DNA of 64,000 nt from UBA4742 sp963773335 (GTDB lineage Bacteria; Actinomycetota; Acidimicrobiia; Acidimicrobiales; Acidimicrobilacustridaceae): assembly GCA_963773335.1 (NCBI GenBank), contig CAVZAT010000007.1, positions 496,001-560,000 of the forward strand, given 5' to 3'. Below the pieces are notes generated by a model. The model saw only the letters and a list, made by a program, of their open reading frames with translations, searched no databases and was not told the DNA's origin. Below, in pieces: positions 1-9,270 of the stretch (its first letter is position 1; each line of letters opens with the position of its first letter). A program made the position numbers and the translations under genes.

Positions 1-41
1 TAAATCGCCCTACATTCTGAGACCACGACAGCGTCCGGGGG

Positions 42-1355
42 GTGATGGTGATCGATCACGACATGCCCCCGATTCCGCCTGACCATCCACCCCTGGCCTC
101 GCCCACCAGCCCCGGGGGATCGATCCAGGCCCCGTCGCCGCCCACCTTCGGCCCCGAGCCCCCTTCGGAGAGCAGGACACGGGCCGAGTTCGGCGAGGCC
201 GGAAGCCGTTCGGGGGCCACCGCCGGCCTGCCGCCGTTGCCGTCGGTGGCGAGGCAGGCGAGGGTAGGGGCCGCGCTCCGGTTCCGCGGCCCGATCCTGG
301 CCGGTCTCGCCGGGGTGTCGGTCGTGGCACTGGTGGCCGCGGTGGTGTTCGGCTTCGGCCTGGGACCGGCCGGCTCCCACCGCAAGGCCCGGACCCCGGC
401 GACCATCCGGCCGGCCCCCCTGGATGTGCCCGCGTTGGTCCAGGCCGTAGCCGCCTCGGTGGTGCAGGTGACCGTGACACGACCCGGGCTGGGCCCGGCC
501 GCCACCGTCACGGGCTCCGGCATCATCGTCGACGCCTCGGGCGTCGTGGTCACCACCGCCGAGGTGGTGGACGGTGCGTCGAGCGTGTCGGTGCGACTGG
601 CGGACGGTCGCGGGGGCCCGGCCCAGGTGCTGGGCACCCTGCGCGCCGCTGACGTGGCCGCCATCCGCATCCCGGCGGTGGGTGGCCTGAAGGCCGCGTC
701 GCTCGGGCACTCCGGCTCGGTGGCGGTGCACAACGAGGTGGTGGCCGTCGGTGCACCGAGCCAGGCCGGGGCCACGCCGAGCTCGGCGGAGGGGGTGGTC
801 ACGGCCGTCGGTCAGGCCCTGCCCGGTGGCCAGGTGAGCTCGAGCGACGTGATCCAGACCGATGCCCCCATTCCGGCCAGCGCTGCGGGTGGGCCGTTGG
901 TCGACGCCCGCGGCGCGGTGATCGGTCTCAACGTCGTGCCCAGCGGCGCGAACGCGAAGTCGGGCTATGCCCTGGCCATCGACGCGGTGGAGCCGCTCGT
1001 CACCCAGATCGAACAGGGCCACGCCGACGACACGCCGGCTTCGCCGGACCTGGGGGTCTCCACCCAGGACGTACGCGGGCTGGACCCGTCGGTGGTGGCC
1101 CAGTACGGCATCCAGACCTCTGACGGGACCCTGGTGGTGCACGTGGCCCAGCCGTCGGCCGCCGCCAACGCCGGGCTGACCGTCGGTGATGTCGTCACCG
1201 CCGTCGATTCCCAGCCGGTCAACGACACCAACGACCTGGCCGCGGCCGTGGCCGCCCATCACGCCGGCGATCGGATCCAGGTCACCTATGCCCGCCGGGG
1301 CCAGATCGCCAACGCCATGGTGACCTTGCTCGCCCGGAGCGACACCGGTAACTGA
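42..1355 (+). CDS. HtrA-like membrane-anchored PDZ protein, catalytically dead trypsin fold
   Basis: The 437-residue product has a Pro-rich cytoplasmic N-terminus, one membrane segment (about residues 84-108), a trypsin-like domain (about 130-320) and a C-terminal PDZ domain (about 335-430), the layout of actinobacterial HtrA/DegP proteases. The catalytic triad is lost. The His position in the TTAxVV block is Glu174, the Ser of the usual GNSGGPL block is Ala282 (read as SAAGGPL), and only Asp204 remains. I infer a non-proteolytic scaffold or peptide sensor at the envelope. GTG at 42 and ATG at 45 are both possible starts, after a G-run. A TACATT -10-like hexamer lies at 11-16. A similar dead homologue lies at 17346-18566. 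Confidence 0.85.
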   Translation: MMVIDHDMPPIPPDHPPLASPTSPGGSIQAPSPPTFGPEPPSESRTRAEFGEAGSRSGATAGLPPLPSVARQARVGAALRFRGPILAGLAGVSVVALVAAVVFGFGLGPAGSHRKARTPATIRPAPLDVPALVQAVAASVVQVTVTRPGLGPAATVTGSGIIVDASGVVVTTAEVVDGASSVSVRLADGRGGPAQVLGTLRAADVAAIRIPAVGGLKAASLGHSGSVAVHNEVVAVGAPSQAGATPSSAEGVVTAVGQALPGGQVSSSDVIQTDAPIPASAAGGPLVDARGAVIGLNVVPSGANAKSGYALAIDAVEPLVTQIEQGHADDTPASPDLGVSTQDVRGLDPSVVAQYGIQTSDGTLVVHVAQPSAAANAGLTVGDVVTAVDSQPVNDTNDLAAAVAAHHAGDRIQVTYARRGQIANAMVTLLARSDTGN

Positions 1356-1395
1356 GCGACCGCGCCCTCCGACCACCCTCCGCAAACCGCCGTCA

Positions 1396-1437
1396 TCGGT
1401 GTAGAAATCCCCGTCAGAGCGGGGACTTCTGCACCGA
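1396..1437 (+). terminator. Long hairpin, likely terminator of the HtrA-like gene
   Basis: Two 18-nt arms (1396-1413 and 1420-1437) around a 6-nt loop match at 16 of 18 positions, one mismatch being a permitted G-U pair. TTT follows. It lies between the HtrA-like gene and the next gene. It could instead be a processed leader structure. Confidence 0.55.
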
Positions 1438-1509
1438 TTTCGAGATGGAGGCGGGGGGAGGCGGACGGCGGGAGTATGCTCAGCAGCCCCGTCCGAGAGC
1501 GAGCTGCAG

Positions 1510-1800
1510 ATGTCCGTGACCGAAACCAGCGCCCCGACCGAGCCTCCCCGCGGCCACGTCAAGGTCGTCTACCTCGGGCCGGTCGCGCCCCATTGGGAGG
1601 TCCGGTCCGACTTCGGCGACCACCAGGTGATCAACGACTTCCGGTCCCGGGTCGAGTCTCGGCTGCTGTTGCTGCCTCCCCACGATCCGCAGTTCCGGCG
1701 CAACCGCGAGCGGGTGGTGCGCGATGCCGAGCGCGAGAACCTCGTGCTCGAGTGGGACCTGGGCATCCCCGAGGACGACGCCATGGCGGCCACCCGCTGA
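1510..1800 (+). CDS. Conserved-looking hypothetical protein, 96 aa
   Basis: This is a small, charged, soluble protein of 96 residues with codon use like its neighbours (GC-rich third positions). I do not recognise the family. It has a beta-rich centre (HVKVVYLGPVAPHWEV) followed by an Arg/Glu-rich helical part, and no signal peptide or membrane segment. It lies just upstream of ppk1 in the same direction, separated by about 75 nt that hold a separate promoter. Function unknown. Confidence 0.6.
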   Translation: MSVTETSAPTEPPRGHVKVVYLGPVAPHWEVRSDFGDHQVINDFRSRVESRLLLLPPHDPQFRRNRERVVRDAERENLVLEWDLGIPEDDAMAATR

Positions 1801-1862
1801 AGCGTCGGTGAGCTGACGCGGCGGTCCCGGTTCTCGTCGGACCGGCGGTTGTGGTCCACCGC

Positions 1863-1868
1863 TACTCT
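1863..1868 (+). promoter_or_regulatory. -10 hexamer TACTCT for leaderless ppk1
   Basis: TACTCT is followed by exactly 7 nt and then the ATG at 1876. This is the spacing of actinobacterial leaderless transcripts, and no Shine-Dalgarno sequence is seen. It decides the start over the upstream in-frame TTG at 1849. Confidence 0.6.
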
Positions 1869-1875
1869 TGGTTCG

Positions 1876-3927
1876 ATGGACTCGGGTCGGTACCTCAATC
1901 GTGAGTTGTCTTGGCTCGACTTCAACGCCCGTGTGCTCGCGTTGGCCGCCGACCAGCAGGTGCCGCTGCTGGAGCGGGCCAAGTTCCTGGCCATCTTCAG
2001 CCAGAACCTCGACGAGTTCTTCCAGGTGCGGGTGGCCGGCCTGAAGGACCAGGTGGCGGCCGGGGTCACCACCACCACCCCTGACGGGCGCACCCCCGCC
2101 CAGCAGCTGCTCGACATCCGCGACGAGGTCGACCGTCTCAACCAGCGGGCCCTGCGGATCTTCGTCGACGAGATCGTGCCGTCGTTGCGCTCGGTCGGAA
2201 TCGTGTTCTCGAGCTGGGACGAACTGGACGACGACGATCGCAAGTACCTCGATGAGGTGTTCGAGGAGCGCATCTACCCCGTCCTGACCCCGCTGGCCGT
2301 CGACCCGGGCCACCCGTTCCCCTACATCTCCGACCTGTCGCTCAACCTGGCCGTGGTGGTGCGCGACCCGGTCACCCAGGCCCGCCGCTTCGCTCGGGTC
2401 AAGGTCCCCCTCCTGCTCCCCCGGTTCGTGGTCACCCCCGACGGTGAGCGCTTCGTGGCCCTGGAGAACGTCATCGCCGCCCACCTCGGATCGTTGTTCC
2501 CGGGCATGGACATCGAGGGCCAGTTCCCGTTCCGGGTCACTCGCAACGCGGACCTGACCGTCGACAACGAAGAGGCCGACGATCTGCTGGCCGCCGTCGA
2601 GTTCGAACTGCGGCGGCGGCGCTTCGGACGGGCGGTCCGCCTCGAGGTGGACACCTCCATGAGCGACGAGATCCGCGAGCTGCTCGAGCGCGAGCTCGAC
2701 GTGGGAGTGGAGGACGTCTACCAGGACGAGGGGCCCATCGATCTGGGCGGCCTGTGGTCGGTGCACGGCGTCGACCGCCCCGACCTGAAGGACCCGGTGT
2801 GGGTGCCCATCACCCAGGCCCGCCTGGCCAGCGACGATGACGAGCACGTCAACTTCTTCCGGGAGATCCGCAAGGGCGACATCCTGGTTCACCATCCCTA
2901 CTCGTCGTTCGCCACCTCGGTCGAGGAGTTCATCCGCCAGGCCTCGGTCGATCCCAAGGTGCTGGCCATCAAGCTCTCGCTGTACCGCACCTCGGGTGAC
3001 AGCTCCATCATCCAGTCGCTGATCCGTGCTGCCGAGCAGGGCAAGCAGGTGGCAGCCCTGGTCGAGCTCAAGGCCCGGTTCGACGAGGAGAACAACATCG
3101 AGTGGGCCCGCGAGCTCGAGAAGGCGGGCGTGCACGTGGTGTATGGGCTGGTGGGCCTCAAGATCCACTCCAAGACCACCCTGGTGGTGCGCGAGGAGCA
3201 GGACGGCATGCGGCGGTACTGCCACATCGGTACCGGTAACTACAACCCCAAGACGGCCCGCCTCTACGAGGACGTCGGGTTGCTCACCTGCGACCCCGAC
3301 ATCGGTGCGGATCTGACCCAGCTGTTCAACTTCCTGACCGGCTACGCCCGCGACGTCGACTACCGCAAGTTGCTGGTCGCCCCCCACGGGGTGCGCAAGG
3401 GCATCACCGCGCTGATCGATCACGAGGTGGCCGCGGCCGCCGGTGAGGGCCGCATGGTCCTCAAGATGAACAGCCTGGTCGACCCGGAGATGATCGACCA
3501 GCTGTATGCCGCCTCCCGGGCCGGGGTGTCGGTCGACCTCATCATCCGGGGGATCTGCTGCCTGCGACCCGGGGTGCCCGGGCTGTCCGACAACATCCGC
3601 GTGCGCTCCATCGTCGGTCGTTACCTCGAGCACTCCCGCATCTACCACTTCGGCCACGGTGACCCCGACGGCGGGCCGGCCTACTACATCGGTTCCGCTG
3701 ACCTGATGCCCCGGAACCTCGACCGCCGCGTCGAGGCGCTGGTGCCGGTGTCGGACCCCGCCCTGCGGGCCCAGCTCGACGAGATCCTCGACACCGAGCT
3801 GGCCGACGACGTGTTGGCCTGGACCCTGGGCGCCGACGGTACCTGGCACAAGCCGGGTCACCCCGGACAGATCGACACTCACCGTCGCCTGCAGGAGCTG
3901 GCCCTGGCGTTGCGTCGCCCGGCGTGA
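1876..3927 (+). CDS. ppk1: Polyphosphate kinase 1
   Basis: PPK1 reversibly transfers the gamma-phosphate of ATP to inorganic polyphosphate. The 683-residue protein has the usual family length and layout. The N-terminal block starts RELSWLDFNARVL and contains SQNLDEFFQVRVAGL, followed by the head domain and two phospholipase-D-like C-terminal domains. His431 in KIHSKTTLVVR is the expected autophosphorylated residue, and HIGTGNYNPKTARLYEDVG and YLEHSRIYHFG are the other active-site blocks. The ATG at 1876 is preferred because the family N-terminus begins there and a TACTCT hexamer sits 7 nt before it. The stop overlaps the CYTH gene by 4 nt, so the two are probably translationally coupled. Confidence 0.97.
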   Translation: MDSGRYLNRELSWLDFNARVLALAADQQVPLLERAKFLAIFSQNLDEFFQVRVAGLKDQVAAGVTTTTPDGRTPAQQLLDIRDEVDRLNQRALRIFVDEIVPSLRSVGIVFSSWDELDDDDRKYLDEVFEERIYPVLTPLAVDPGHPFPYISDLSLNLAVVVRDPVTQARRFARVKVPLLLPRFVVTPDGERFVALENVIAAHLGSLFPGMDIEGQFPFRVTRNADLTVDNEEADDLLAAVEFELRRRRFGRAVRLEVDTSMSDEIRELLERELDVGVEDVYQDEGPIDLGGLWSVHGVDRPDLKDPVWVPITQARLASDDDEHVNFFREIRKGDILVHHPYSSFATSVEEFIRQASVDPKVLAIKLSLYRTSGDSSIIQSLIRAAEQGKQVAALVELKARFDEENNIEWARELEKAGVHVVYGLVGLKIHSKTTLVVREEQDGMRRYCHIGTGNYNPKTARLYEDVGLLTCDPDIGADLTQLFNFLTGYARDVDYRKLLVAPHGVRKGITALIDHEVAAAAGEGRMVLKMNSLVDPEMIDQLYAASRAGVSVDLIIRGICCLRPGVPGLSDNIRVRSIVGRYLEHSRIYHFGHGDPDGGPAYYIGSADLMPRNLDRRVEALVPVSDPALRAQLDEILDTELADDVLAWTLGADGTWHKPGHPGQIDTHRRLQELALALRRPA

Positions 3928-4583
3928 GCGGGCACGTCGAACACGAGGTCAAGCTCGACGCCGATCCCGATCTGGCCCTGCCCGACCTGACCGGGGTGGC
4001 CGCGGGCATCCATGCCGTACCCCGCCCCACCCTCGATCTGGACGCCACGTACTTCGACGCGCCCGATTTCCGCTTGCTCGCCGCCGGGGTGACCGTGCGG
4101 CACCGTACGGGCGAGGGCACGCGCTGGACGGTGAAGCTGCCGGCCACGCGGCCGGTCGCCGACGCAGACCGACCGCCCGGTGCGGATCGATCGGTGGCCG
4201 TGACCCGACGCGAGCTCGACATCTACGACGAGAGCGTGGCCGTCCCCACCGCGGTGTTGGAGGTGGTGGCCGACTGGCTGGCCGACGCCGCGCTGGTCCC
4301 CGTGGCCCGCTTGATCTCACATCGCCGGCGGGTGGCGCTGGGTCCCGACCCGGCCGGCGCCCATCCGTTGGCCGAGCTGGACGACGACCTGGTGTCGGTG
4401 GAGGTGGCGCAGCGCCCGATCGGGCGGTTCCGCGAGATCGAGGTCGAGCGGACCGACCTGGGCGACGCCGCCGGCGGCCCGGTGCTGCAGGCCGTGGTGG
4501 AGCGGCTGCGGGCGGCCGGGTGCCGTCCGGCGCCCACCACGTCGAAGCTGGCCCGGGCGTTGTCACTTCCGGCGGGCGCGTGA
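3924..4583 (+). CDS. CYTH (triphosphate tunnel) domain protein
   Basis: The 219-residue protein belongs to the CYTH superfamily (class IV adenylate cyclase, thiamine triphosphatase, triphosphatases). It starts with the signature acidic strand VEHEVKLD and has DATYFDAPDFRL, TVRHRTGEGTRWTVKLP and later REIEVERTD, the alternating Glu/Arg/Lys strands that line the tunnel and bind triphosphate through metal ions. The helical CHAD partner domain is absent. The GTG start overlaps the ppk1 stop (GTGA) and its own stop overlaps the Nudix GTG the same way. The position between ppk1 and a Nudix gene suggests a role in polyphosphate or triphosphate turnover; the exact substrate is unknown. Confidence 0.88.
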   Translation: MSGHVEHEVKLDADPDLALPDLTGVAAGIHAVPRPTLDLDATYFDAPDFRLLAAGVTVRHRTGEGTRWTVKLPATRPVADADRPPGADRSVAVTRRELDIYDESVAVPTAVLEVVADWLADAALVPVARLISHRRRVALGPDPAGAHPLAELDDDLVSVEVAQRPIGRFREIEVERTDLGDAAGGPVLQAVVERLRAAGCRPAPTTSKLARALSLPAGA

Positions 4584-4993
4584 GTGCGGGTCGTGTCGTC
4601 CGGGCCGCCGGCGGGGTGGTGTGGCGATCCCGGGCGGGGGCCATCGAGGTGGTGGTGGTGCACCGCCCCCGCTACGACGACTGGAGCCTGCCCAAGGGCA
4701 AGTGCGAGTCCGGCGAGCGCGACGAGGATGGTGCCCGGCGCGAGGTGCTCGAGGAGACGGGCCTGGTGTGTCGGCTCGGGCCGGAGCTGGTCACGTCGCG
4801 CTACGTGGACGGTCGGGGCCGGGACAAGGTCGTGCGCTACTGGGCCATGACCGTGGTGAGCGGCTCGTTCGAGGTCAACCAAGAGGTGGACGAGCTGCGC
4901 TGGCTGGCGGTGGACGACGCGGTTGGGGCGCTGACCTACGAGCGGGATCGCCCGGTGCTGCGCTCGTTCCAGGAGCTCGAGATCGCGCCATAG
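4580..4993 (+). CDS. Nudix hydrolase (MutT-like)
   Basis: Nudix enzymes hydrolyse nucleoside diphosphates linked to other groups. The product is 137 residues from the GTG at 4580, which overlaps the CYTH stop as GTGA, the same arrangement as ppk1-CYTH; an ATG 60 nt upstream would overlap more. The full Nudix box is present: G-x5-E-x7-REVLEETG within the stretch from LPKGK to ETGL. The protein starts as VVRAAGGVVWRSR, typical of MutT1-like or diadenosine polyphosphate hydrolases. As third gene of the ppk1 operon it may clear phosphorylated nucleotides or act on polyphosphate; the substrate cannot be read from sequence. Confidence 0.9.
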   Translation: MSAGRVVRAAGGVVWRSRAGAIEVVVVHRPRYDDWSLPKGKCESGERDEDGARREVLEETGLVCRLGPELVTSRYVDGRGRDKVVRYWAMTVVSGSFEVNQEVDELRWLAVDDAVGALTYERDRPVLRSFQELEIAP

Positions 4994-5114
4994 CGAGTGG
5001 ACCCGGGGTGACTGCCAGGCCAACAGGAGACGAACCTCGGCGGGTGGTCGGGTCCGCCGCGCTGGGTGGCCGAGGCCGGTGAACGAGGGGTTCGACACCC
5101 AGGTTTTGATAGCC

Positions 5115-5136
5115 GTTCACCTCGCGTTCACCCCGG
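5115..5136 (+). promoter_or_regulatory. PHO box (two 11-nt direct repeats) upstream of pstS
   Basis: GTTCACCTCGC (5115-5125) is followed immediately by GTTCACCCCGG (5126-5136). This is the 11-nt-periodic GTTCAYYYYGS direct repeat bound by actinobacterial PhoP/RegX3-type regulators. A third, weaker unit may follow. A TAGCGT -10-like hexamer lies at 5164-5169. The cognate regulator is probably the RegX3/PhoB protein at 12255-12971. Confidence 0.8.
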
Positions 5137-5226
5137 CAACCCTTGGTGGACACCGGCGGTTCCTAGCGTCTTGGTCGGGTGGAAGCGACACCCGAATCCG
5201 ACCGGTATCTCAAGGAGAGCCTCATT

Positions 5227-6333
5227 TTGAGTCTGACCAGACGTGGAACGATCCTGGCGACCGGCCTGTTGGCCGCCATCGCGCTGTTGGCCGTCGGGTG
5301 CGGCAGCAGTTCCAGCAACTCCAACACCGGCGGCACCACGGGCACGACCGGCTCGTCCTCGAGCTTCGACTACTCGAGCCTGTCGGGCACGCTGAACGGC
5401 TCGGGCTCCACCTTCCAGCAGACCTTCGATCAGGCCGCCATCCAGGGCTTCGCCGACAAGGCACCAAATGTGACGGTGAACTACGGTGGCGGCGGCTCGG
5501 GCAAGGGCAAGACGGACCTGGCCGGCCAGGTCGTCCAGTGGGCCGGCTCGGACAGCCCCATCGCCCCCGGTTCCGAGTCGACCTTCAAGGGCGGCACCGT
5601 GCTCTACTTCCCGACGGTGGCTGCGCCGATCACGGTGTCCTACAACCTCAGCTCGGTCAAGGACCTCAAGCTCAGCGCCTCCACGCTGGGTGGCATCTTC
5701 AACAGCACCATCAAGACCTGGAACGATCCGGCCATCGCCGCTGACAACCCGGGGGTCACCCTGCCCAGCACGTCCATCACCGTGGTGCACCGCTCGGACG
5801 CCTCCGGCACCACCAACCAGTTCACCAAGTACCTGACGCTGGCCGCGGGCACCTCGTGGACCTTGGGTACCGGTGACACGGTCAACTGGGCCGCCTCGAC
5901 CACCGCCGGCAACGGCAACCCGGGCGTGGCTCAGGCCATCAAGGCCACCACCGGAGCCATCGGCTACGTCGACTTCTCCGACGCCACCGCCTCCAAGCTG
6001 GTGTTCGCCTCGATCAAGAACAAGGCCGGCAACTTCGAGAAGCCCAGCCTGAGCGGCGCCTCGTCGGCACTCGCCACCGCCCAGATCAACGCCAACCTCA
6101 CCTACGTGGCGCTCGACGCCTCGGGCAGCGACGCCTACCCGATCACCGCCGGTACCTGGGTGCTGGTGTATCAGAATCAGACCGACGCAACCGTGGGCAA
6201 GGCGCTGCAGGGTTGGATCCACTACCTGCTCACCGATGGCCAGGCCCTGGCCAACCCCAACAACTTCGCCAAGCTGCCATCCAACCTGCAGCAGAAGGCG
6301 ATGGCCCAGTTGAACACCATGCAGATCGGCTGA
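5227..6333 (+). CDS. pstS: Phosphate ABC transporter substrate-binding lipoprotein PstS
   Basis: PstS captures phosphate outside the membrane and hands it to PstCA. I choose TTG at 5227 because AAGGAG (5212-5217) lies 9 nt before it and a compact lipoprotein signal follows: a basic TRRGT start, a hydrophobic core and the lipobox AVGC with the lipidated Cys at residue 25. A Ser/Asn/Gly/Thr-rich linker precedes the PBP-like domain. Typical PstS blocks are GSGSTFQQTFDQ, VNYGGGGSGKGKTDL, DSPIAP, VHRSDASGTTNQFTKYL and GAIGYVDF. It heads pstSCAB and sits behind a PHO box, so induction under phosphate limitation is expected. Confidence 0.96.
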   Translation: MSLTRRGTILATGLLAAIALLAVGCGSSSSNSNTGGTTGTTGSSSSFDYSSLSGTLNGSGSTFQQTFDQAAIQGFADKAPNVTVNYGGGGSGKGKTDLAGQVVQWAGSDSPIAPGSESTFKGGTVLYFPTVAAPITVSYNLSSVKDLKLSASTLGGIFNSTIKTWNDPAIAADNPGVTLPSTSITVVHRSDASGTTNQFTKYLTLAAGTSWTLGTGDTVNWAASTTAGNGNPGVAQAIKATTGAIGYVDFSDATASKLVFASIKNKAGNFEKPSLSGASSALATAQINANLTYVALDASGSDAYPITAGTWVLVYQNQTDATVGKALQGWIHYLLTDGQALANPNNFAKLPSNLQQKAMAQLNTMQIG

Positions 6334-6360
6334 GGCCTCACCCTCACCCGGCTCGACGAC

Positions 6361-7356
6361 GTGACGCCACCCCCCGACCTCCTGACCGCCGCTCCTCCCG
6401 GCCCGGATCTTCCCCGCGACCTGTCGCGGGGCGGCCGGGGCGGTCGCGGCGATCAGGTCTTCCGGGGGGTGGCGCTCGCCGCCGGCCTGCTGGTGCTGGC
6501 GGTGCTGGGGCTCATCGTCTGGTCGATGGTCGACCAGGGCCGCTCGGCCATCCGGGTCTCCGGTATCACCTTCGTCACCAGCGATGTCTGGGACCCGGCC
6601 AACAACAAGTACGGGGCACTGGCCTTCATCTACGGCACGCTGCTCTCGTCGTTCATCGCCTTGGTGCTGGCGGTCCCGGTGAGCGTCGGCATCGCCCTCT
6701 TCACCACCGAGGCGGTGCCCACCCGGCTCAAGCGACCGGTGGTGTCGGTCATCGACCTGCTCGCCGCGGTGCCCTCGGTGGTGTATGGGCTGTGGGGCAT
6801 CCTGGTGGTGGCGCCGGCGGCCCAGGGCTTCTACCAGAACATCGCCGACACCGTCGGCACCTGGCCGGTGTTCTCGTGGTTCTTCGGAGGCGCGGCCAAA
6901 GGGGCCAGCTTCATGACCGCGGGCATCATCCTGGCCCTGATGATCACCCCCATCGTGACCTCCCTCAGCCGCGAGGTGATCGTCACGGTGCCCAAGTCCC
7001 AGCGCGAGGCCGCCTACGGCATGGGAGCCACCCGCTGGGAGGTCATCCGCCACGCGGTGCTGCCCTGGAGCCGGGGAGGGATCGTGGGCGCGGTCATGCT
7101 CGGTCTGGGACGGGCGCTGGGCGAGACCATCGCCGTGGCCCTGACCATCGGTGCTGCGGTGCAGATCACCTCGCACGTCTTCCTGCCGGGCTACGCCATC
7201 GCCGCCGTGATCGCCCTGCAGTTCGGCGAGTCCAGCGGCACCTTCCGCTCCGCCCTCATCGCCATGGGACTGCTGCTGTTCGCCATCACCATCGTTGTCA
7301 ACGTGGCCGCCCGATCGTTGGTCACCCGCTTCGACCGGCGGGCCCAGGGGATCTGA
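6361..7356 (+). CDS. pstC: Phosphate ABC transporter permease PstC
   Basis: This is one of two membrane subunits of the Pst phosphate importer, 331 residues with about six membrane segments after a Pro/Gly-rich N-terminus. The ABC-permease coupling (EAA) loop is seen as QREAAYGMGATRWEVIRHAVLPWSRGGIVGAVMLGLGRALGET. GTG at 6361 is the start and 27 nt separate it from pstS. The stop is followed after one base by the pstA ATG, so the two permease subunits are tightly coupled. Confidence 0.95.
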   Translation: MTPPPDLLTAAPPGPDLPRDLSRGGRGGRGDQVFRGVALAAGLLVLAVLGLIVWSMVDQGRSAIRVSGITFVTSDVWDPANNKYGALAFIYGTLLSSFIALVLAVPVSVGIALFTTEAVPTRLKRPVVSVIDLLAAVPSVVYGLWGILVVAPAAQGFYQNIADTVGTWPVFSWFFGGAAKGASFMTAGIILALMITPIVTSLSREVIVTVPKSQREAAYGMGATRWEVIRHAVLPWSRGGIVGAVMLGLGRALGETIAVALTIGAAVQITSHVFLPGYAIAAVIALQFGESSGTFRSALIAMGLLLFAITIVVNVAARSLVTRFDRRAQGI

Positions 7357-7357
7357 C

Positions 7358-8281
7358 ATGACCGACACCCTCCCGCCCCCCGAGACGGTCGACCCCCGCG
7401 ACGTCGAACAGTTGCTGACGGTCACCGTCAGCCGCGGCCGACGGGTGCGCAACCGGGTGGCCGGACTGTGGATGTGGTTCAGCTTCGTGGCGGTGGCCAT
7501 CCCGCTGCTGATCGTGATCGCCTACGTCGTGGTCAAGGGCGCCAAGGTGCTCGACGCCGCCTGGTTCACCGAGAACATCTTCGTGCTGATGACCAAGACC
7601 GGTGGCGGGATGGCACCGGCCATCGTGGGCACCATCATCATCACCTTCTGGGCCACCGTGCTCTCGGTGCCGCTCGGGGTGCTGGCCGCGGTGTACCTCA
7701 ACGAGTACGGCGGCCACGGTCGGCTGGCCCGCGTGATCCGGTTCATGAGCGACGTCATGACCGGGGTGCCCTCGATCATCATGGGCCTGTTCATCTTCGT
7801 GGTCTTCACCCTGCCGCTGGGCAGCCGGGGTCTGATCGGCTTCGGTGGGTCGTTGGCGCTGGCCTGCCTCATGCTGCCGATCGTGATCCGCTCCTGCGAG
7901 GAGATGCTCAAGCTGGTGCCCGACGAGCTCCGCCAGGCCAGCTACGCCCTGGGCAACCGCAAGTGGCGGACCATCATGACCGTGGTGTTGCCCGCCTCGC
8001 TGGGGGGGATGGTCAGTGGCGTGATGCTGGCCATCGCCCGGGCCGCGGGCGAGACCGCCCCGCTGCTGTTCACCATCGGGGCGGCCCGGCGCATCAACTG
8101 GGATGTGTTCCGGGGGCCCAACACCGCGCTGTCCCTGCAGATCTGGAACAACGCCCAGAGCCCATACAGCCCGGCCAACGACCGGGCCTGGGGTGCGGCG
8201 CTCACGTTGGTGGTGATGGTGTTCGTGCTCACCGTCGTCGCCCGCCTGGTCGCCTCCCGGTTCTCCCTGAAGCACGACTGA
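7358..8281 (+). CDS. pstA: Phosphate ABC transporter permease PstA
   Basis: This is the second membrane subunit of the Pst importer, 307 residues with about six membrane segments. The coupling loop reads LRQASYALGNRKWRTIMTVVLP and is followed by SLGGMVSGVMLAIARAAGETAPLLFT, both typical of PstA. The ATG at 7358 lies one base after the pstC stop and is preceded by AGGGG at 7346-7350, so it is preferred over in-frame starts inside pstC. Confidence 0.95.
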   Translation: MTDTLPPPETVDPRDVEQLLTVTVSRGRRVRNRVAGLWMWFSFVAVAIPLLIVIAYVVVKGAKVLDAAWFTENIFVLMTKTGGGMAPAIVGTIIITFWATVLSVPLGVLAAVYLNEYGGHGRLARVIRFMSDVMTGVPSIIMGLFIFVVFTLPLGSRGLIGFGGSLALACLMLPIVIRSCEEMLKLVPDELRQASYALGNRKWRTIMTVVLPASLGGMVSGVMLAIARAAGETAPLLFTIGAARRINWDVFRGPNTALSLQIWNNAQSPYSPANDRAWGAALTLVVMVFVLTVVARLVASRFSLKHD

Positions 8282-8385
8282 TCACGAGGCCCAGCGCATG
8301 ACCCGGTACGCTTCATCCATCGCCCGAGCCGCTTCAGGAGACTCGCCCACCCCAGTTGGCGCGCCCGCGGACAGGAGGCGCCTCC

Positions 8386-9270
8386 ATGAGTCCTGATCCT
8401 GCCACTGCAGCGCCGGTCACGCCGATGAGCGAGGCGCCACGGGTGGTGACGCCCGTCGTGGCCGCGGTTGCTCCTGAAGCCGCGAGCCCGCCGCCGGTGG
8501 TGTTCGACGTGTCCGATGTGAACGTCTACTACGGCGCCTTCCGGGCCATTCGTGACGCCAACCTCCAGATCCGCCAGCATGAGATCACTGCCTTCATCGG
8601 GCCCTCGGGGTGCGGCAAGAGCACCATGCTGCGCTGCTTCGACCGCATGAACGACCTGATCGAGGGGGCCCGGGTCGAGGGCCAGATCCTCTACCACGGC
8701 GTCGACCTCTACGGCCCCAAGATCGACCCGGTCGAGGTGCGCAAGCGGATCGGCATGGTCTTCCAGAAGCCCAACCCGTTCCCGAAGTCGATCTACGACA
8801 ACGTGGCCTTCGGCCCCCGGCTGAGCGGCATGAAGGGCAACCTGGACGACCTCGTGGAGCGTGCGCTGCGTCAGGCGGCACTCTGGGACGAGGTCAAGGA
8901 CCGACTGAAGAAGTCGGCCATCGGCCTCTCTGGCGGCCAGCAGCAGCGCCTGTGCATCGCCCGGGCCATCGCCGTGCAGCCCGAGGTGGTCCTCATGGAC
9001 GAGCCCTGCTCGGCCCTTGACCCGATCGCCACCGCCCGGGTGGAAGACCTCATGCAGGAGATCAAGTCCGACTACACGATCGTGATCGTGACCCACAACA
9101 TGCAGCAGGCGGCCCGGGTCAGCGACCGCACGGCCTTCTTCACGACCGAGGTCAACGAGACCAGTGACACCCGGACCGGCGTGCTGGTGGAGTACGACGA
9201 GACCGACAAGATGTTCTCGAACCCCGCCGACGAGCGCACGGAGAACTATGTCACCGGCCGGTTCGGCTGA
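8386..9270 (+). CDS. pstB: Phosphate ABC transporter ATP-binding protein PstB
   Basis: PstB is the ATPase of the phosphate importer. The 294-residue protein has a Pro/Ala-rich extension of about 40 residues before the ABC domain. Walker A is GPSGCGKST, the PstB-specific stretch RMNDLIEGARVEGQILYHG follows, the signature is LSGGQQQR and Walker B is VVLMDEPCSALDP. The ATG at 8386 has AGGAGG (8373-8378) 7 nt upstream. The 104-nt gap after pstA holds a TACGCT hexamer that could be an internal promoter. The 3' end overlaps the next PhoU-type gene by 23 nt. Confidence 0.97.
   Translation: MSPDPATAAPVTPMSEAPRVVTPVVAAVAPEAASPPPVVFDVSDVNVYYGAFRAIRDANLQIRQHEITAFIGPSGCGKSTMLRCFDRMNDLIEGARVEGQILYHGVDLYGPKIDPVEVRKRIGMVFQKPNPFPKSIYDNVAFGPRLSGMKGNLDDLVERALRQAALWDEVKDRLKKSAIGLSGGQQQRLCIARAIAVQPEVVLMDEPCSALDPIATARVEDLMQEIKSDYTIVIVTHNMQQAARVSDRTAFFTTEVNETSDTRTGVLVEYDETDKMFSNPADERTENYVTGRFG

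Noticed and set aside
1480..3882. 800-codon open frame antisense to ppk1
   Set aside because: It mirrors the coding frame of ppk1 in GC-rich DNA and has His/Gln/Val-rich, non-family sequence. The same holds for long antisense frames at 26059-29034 and 60732-63503.
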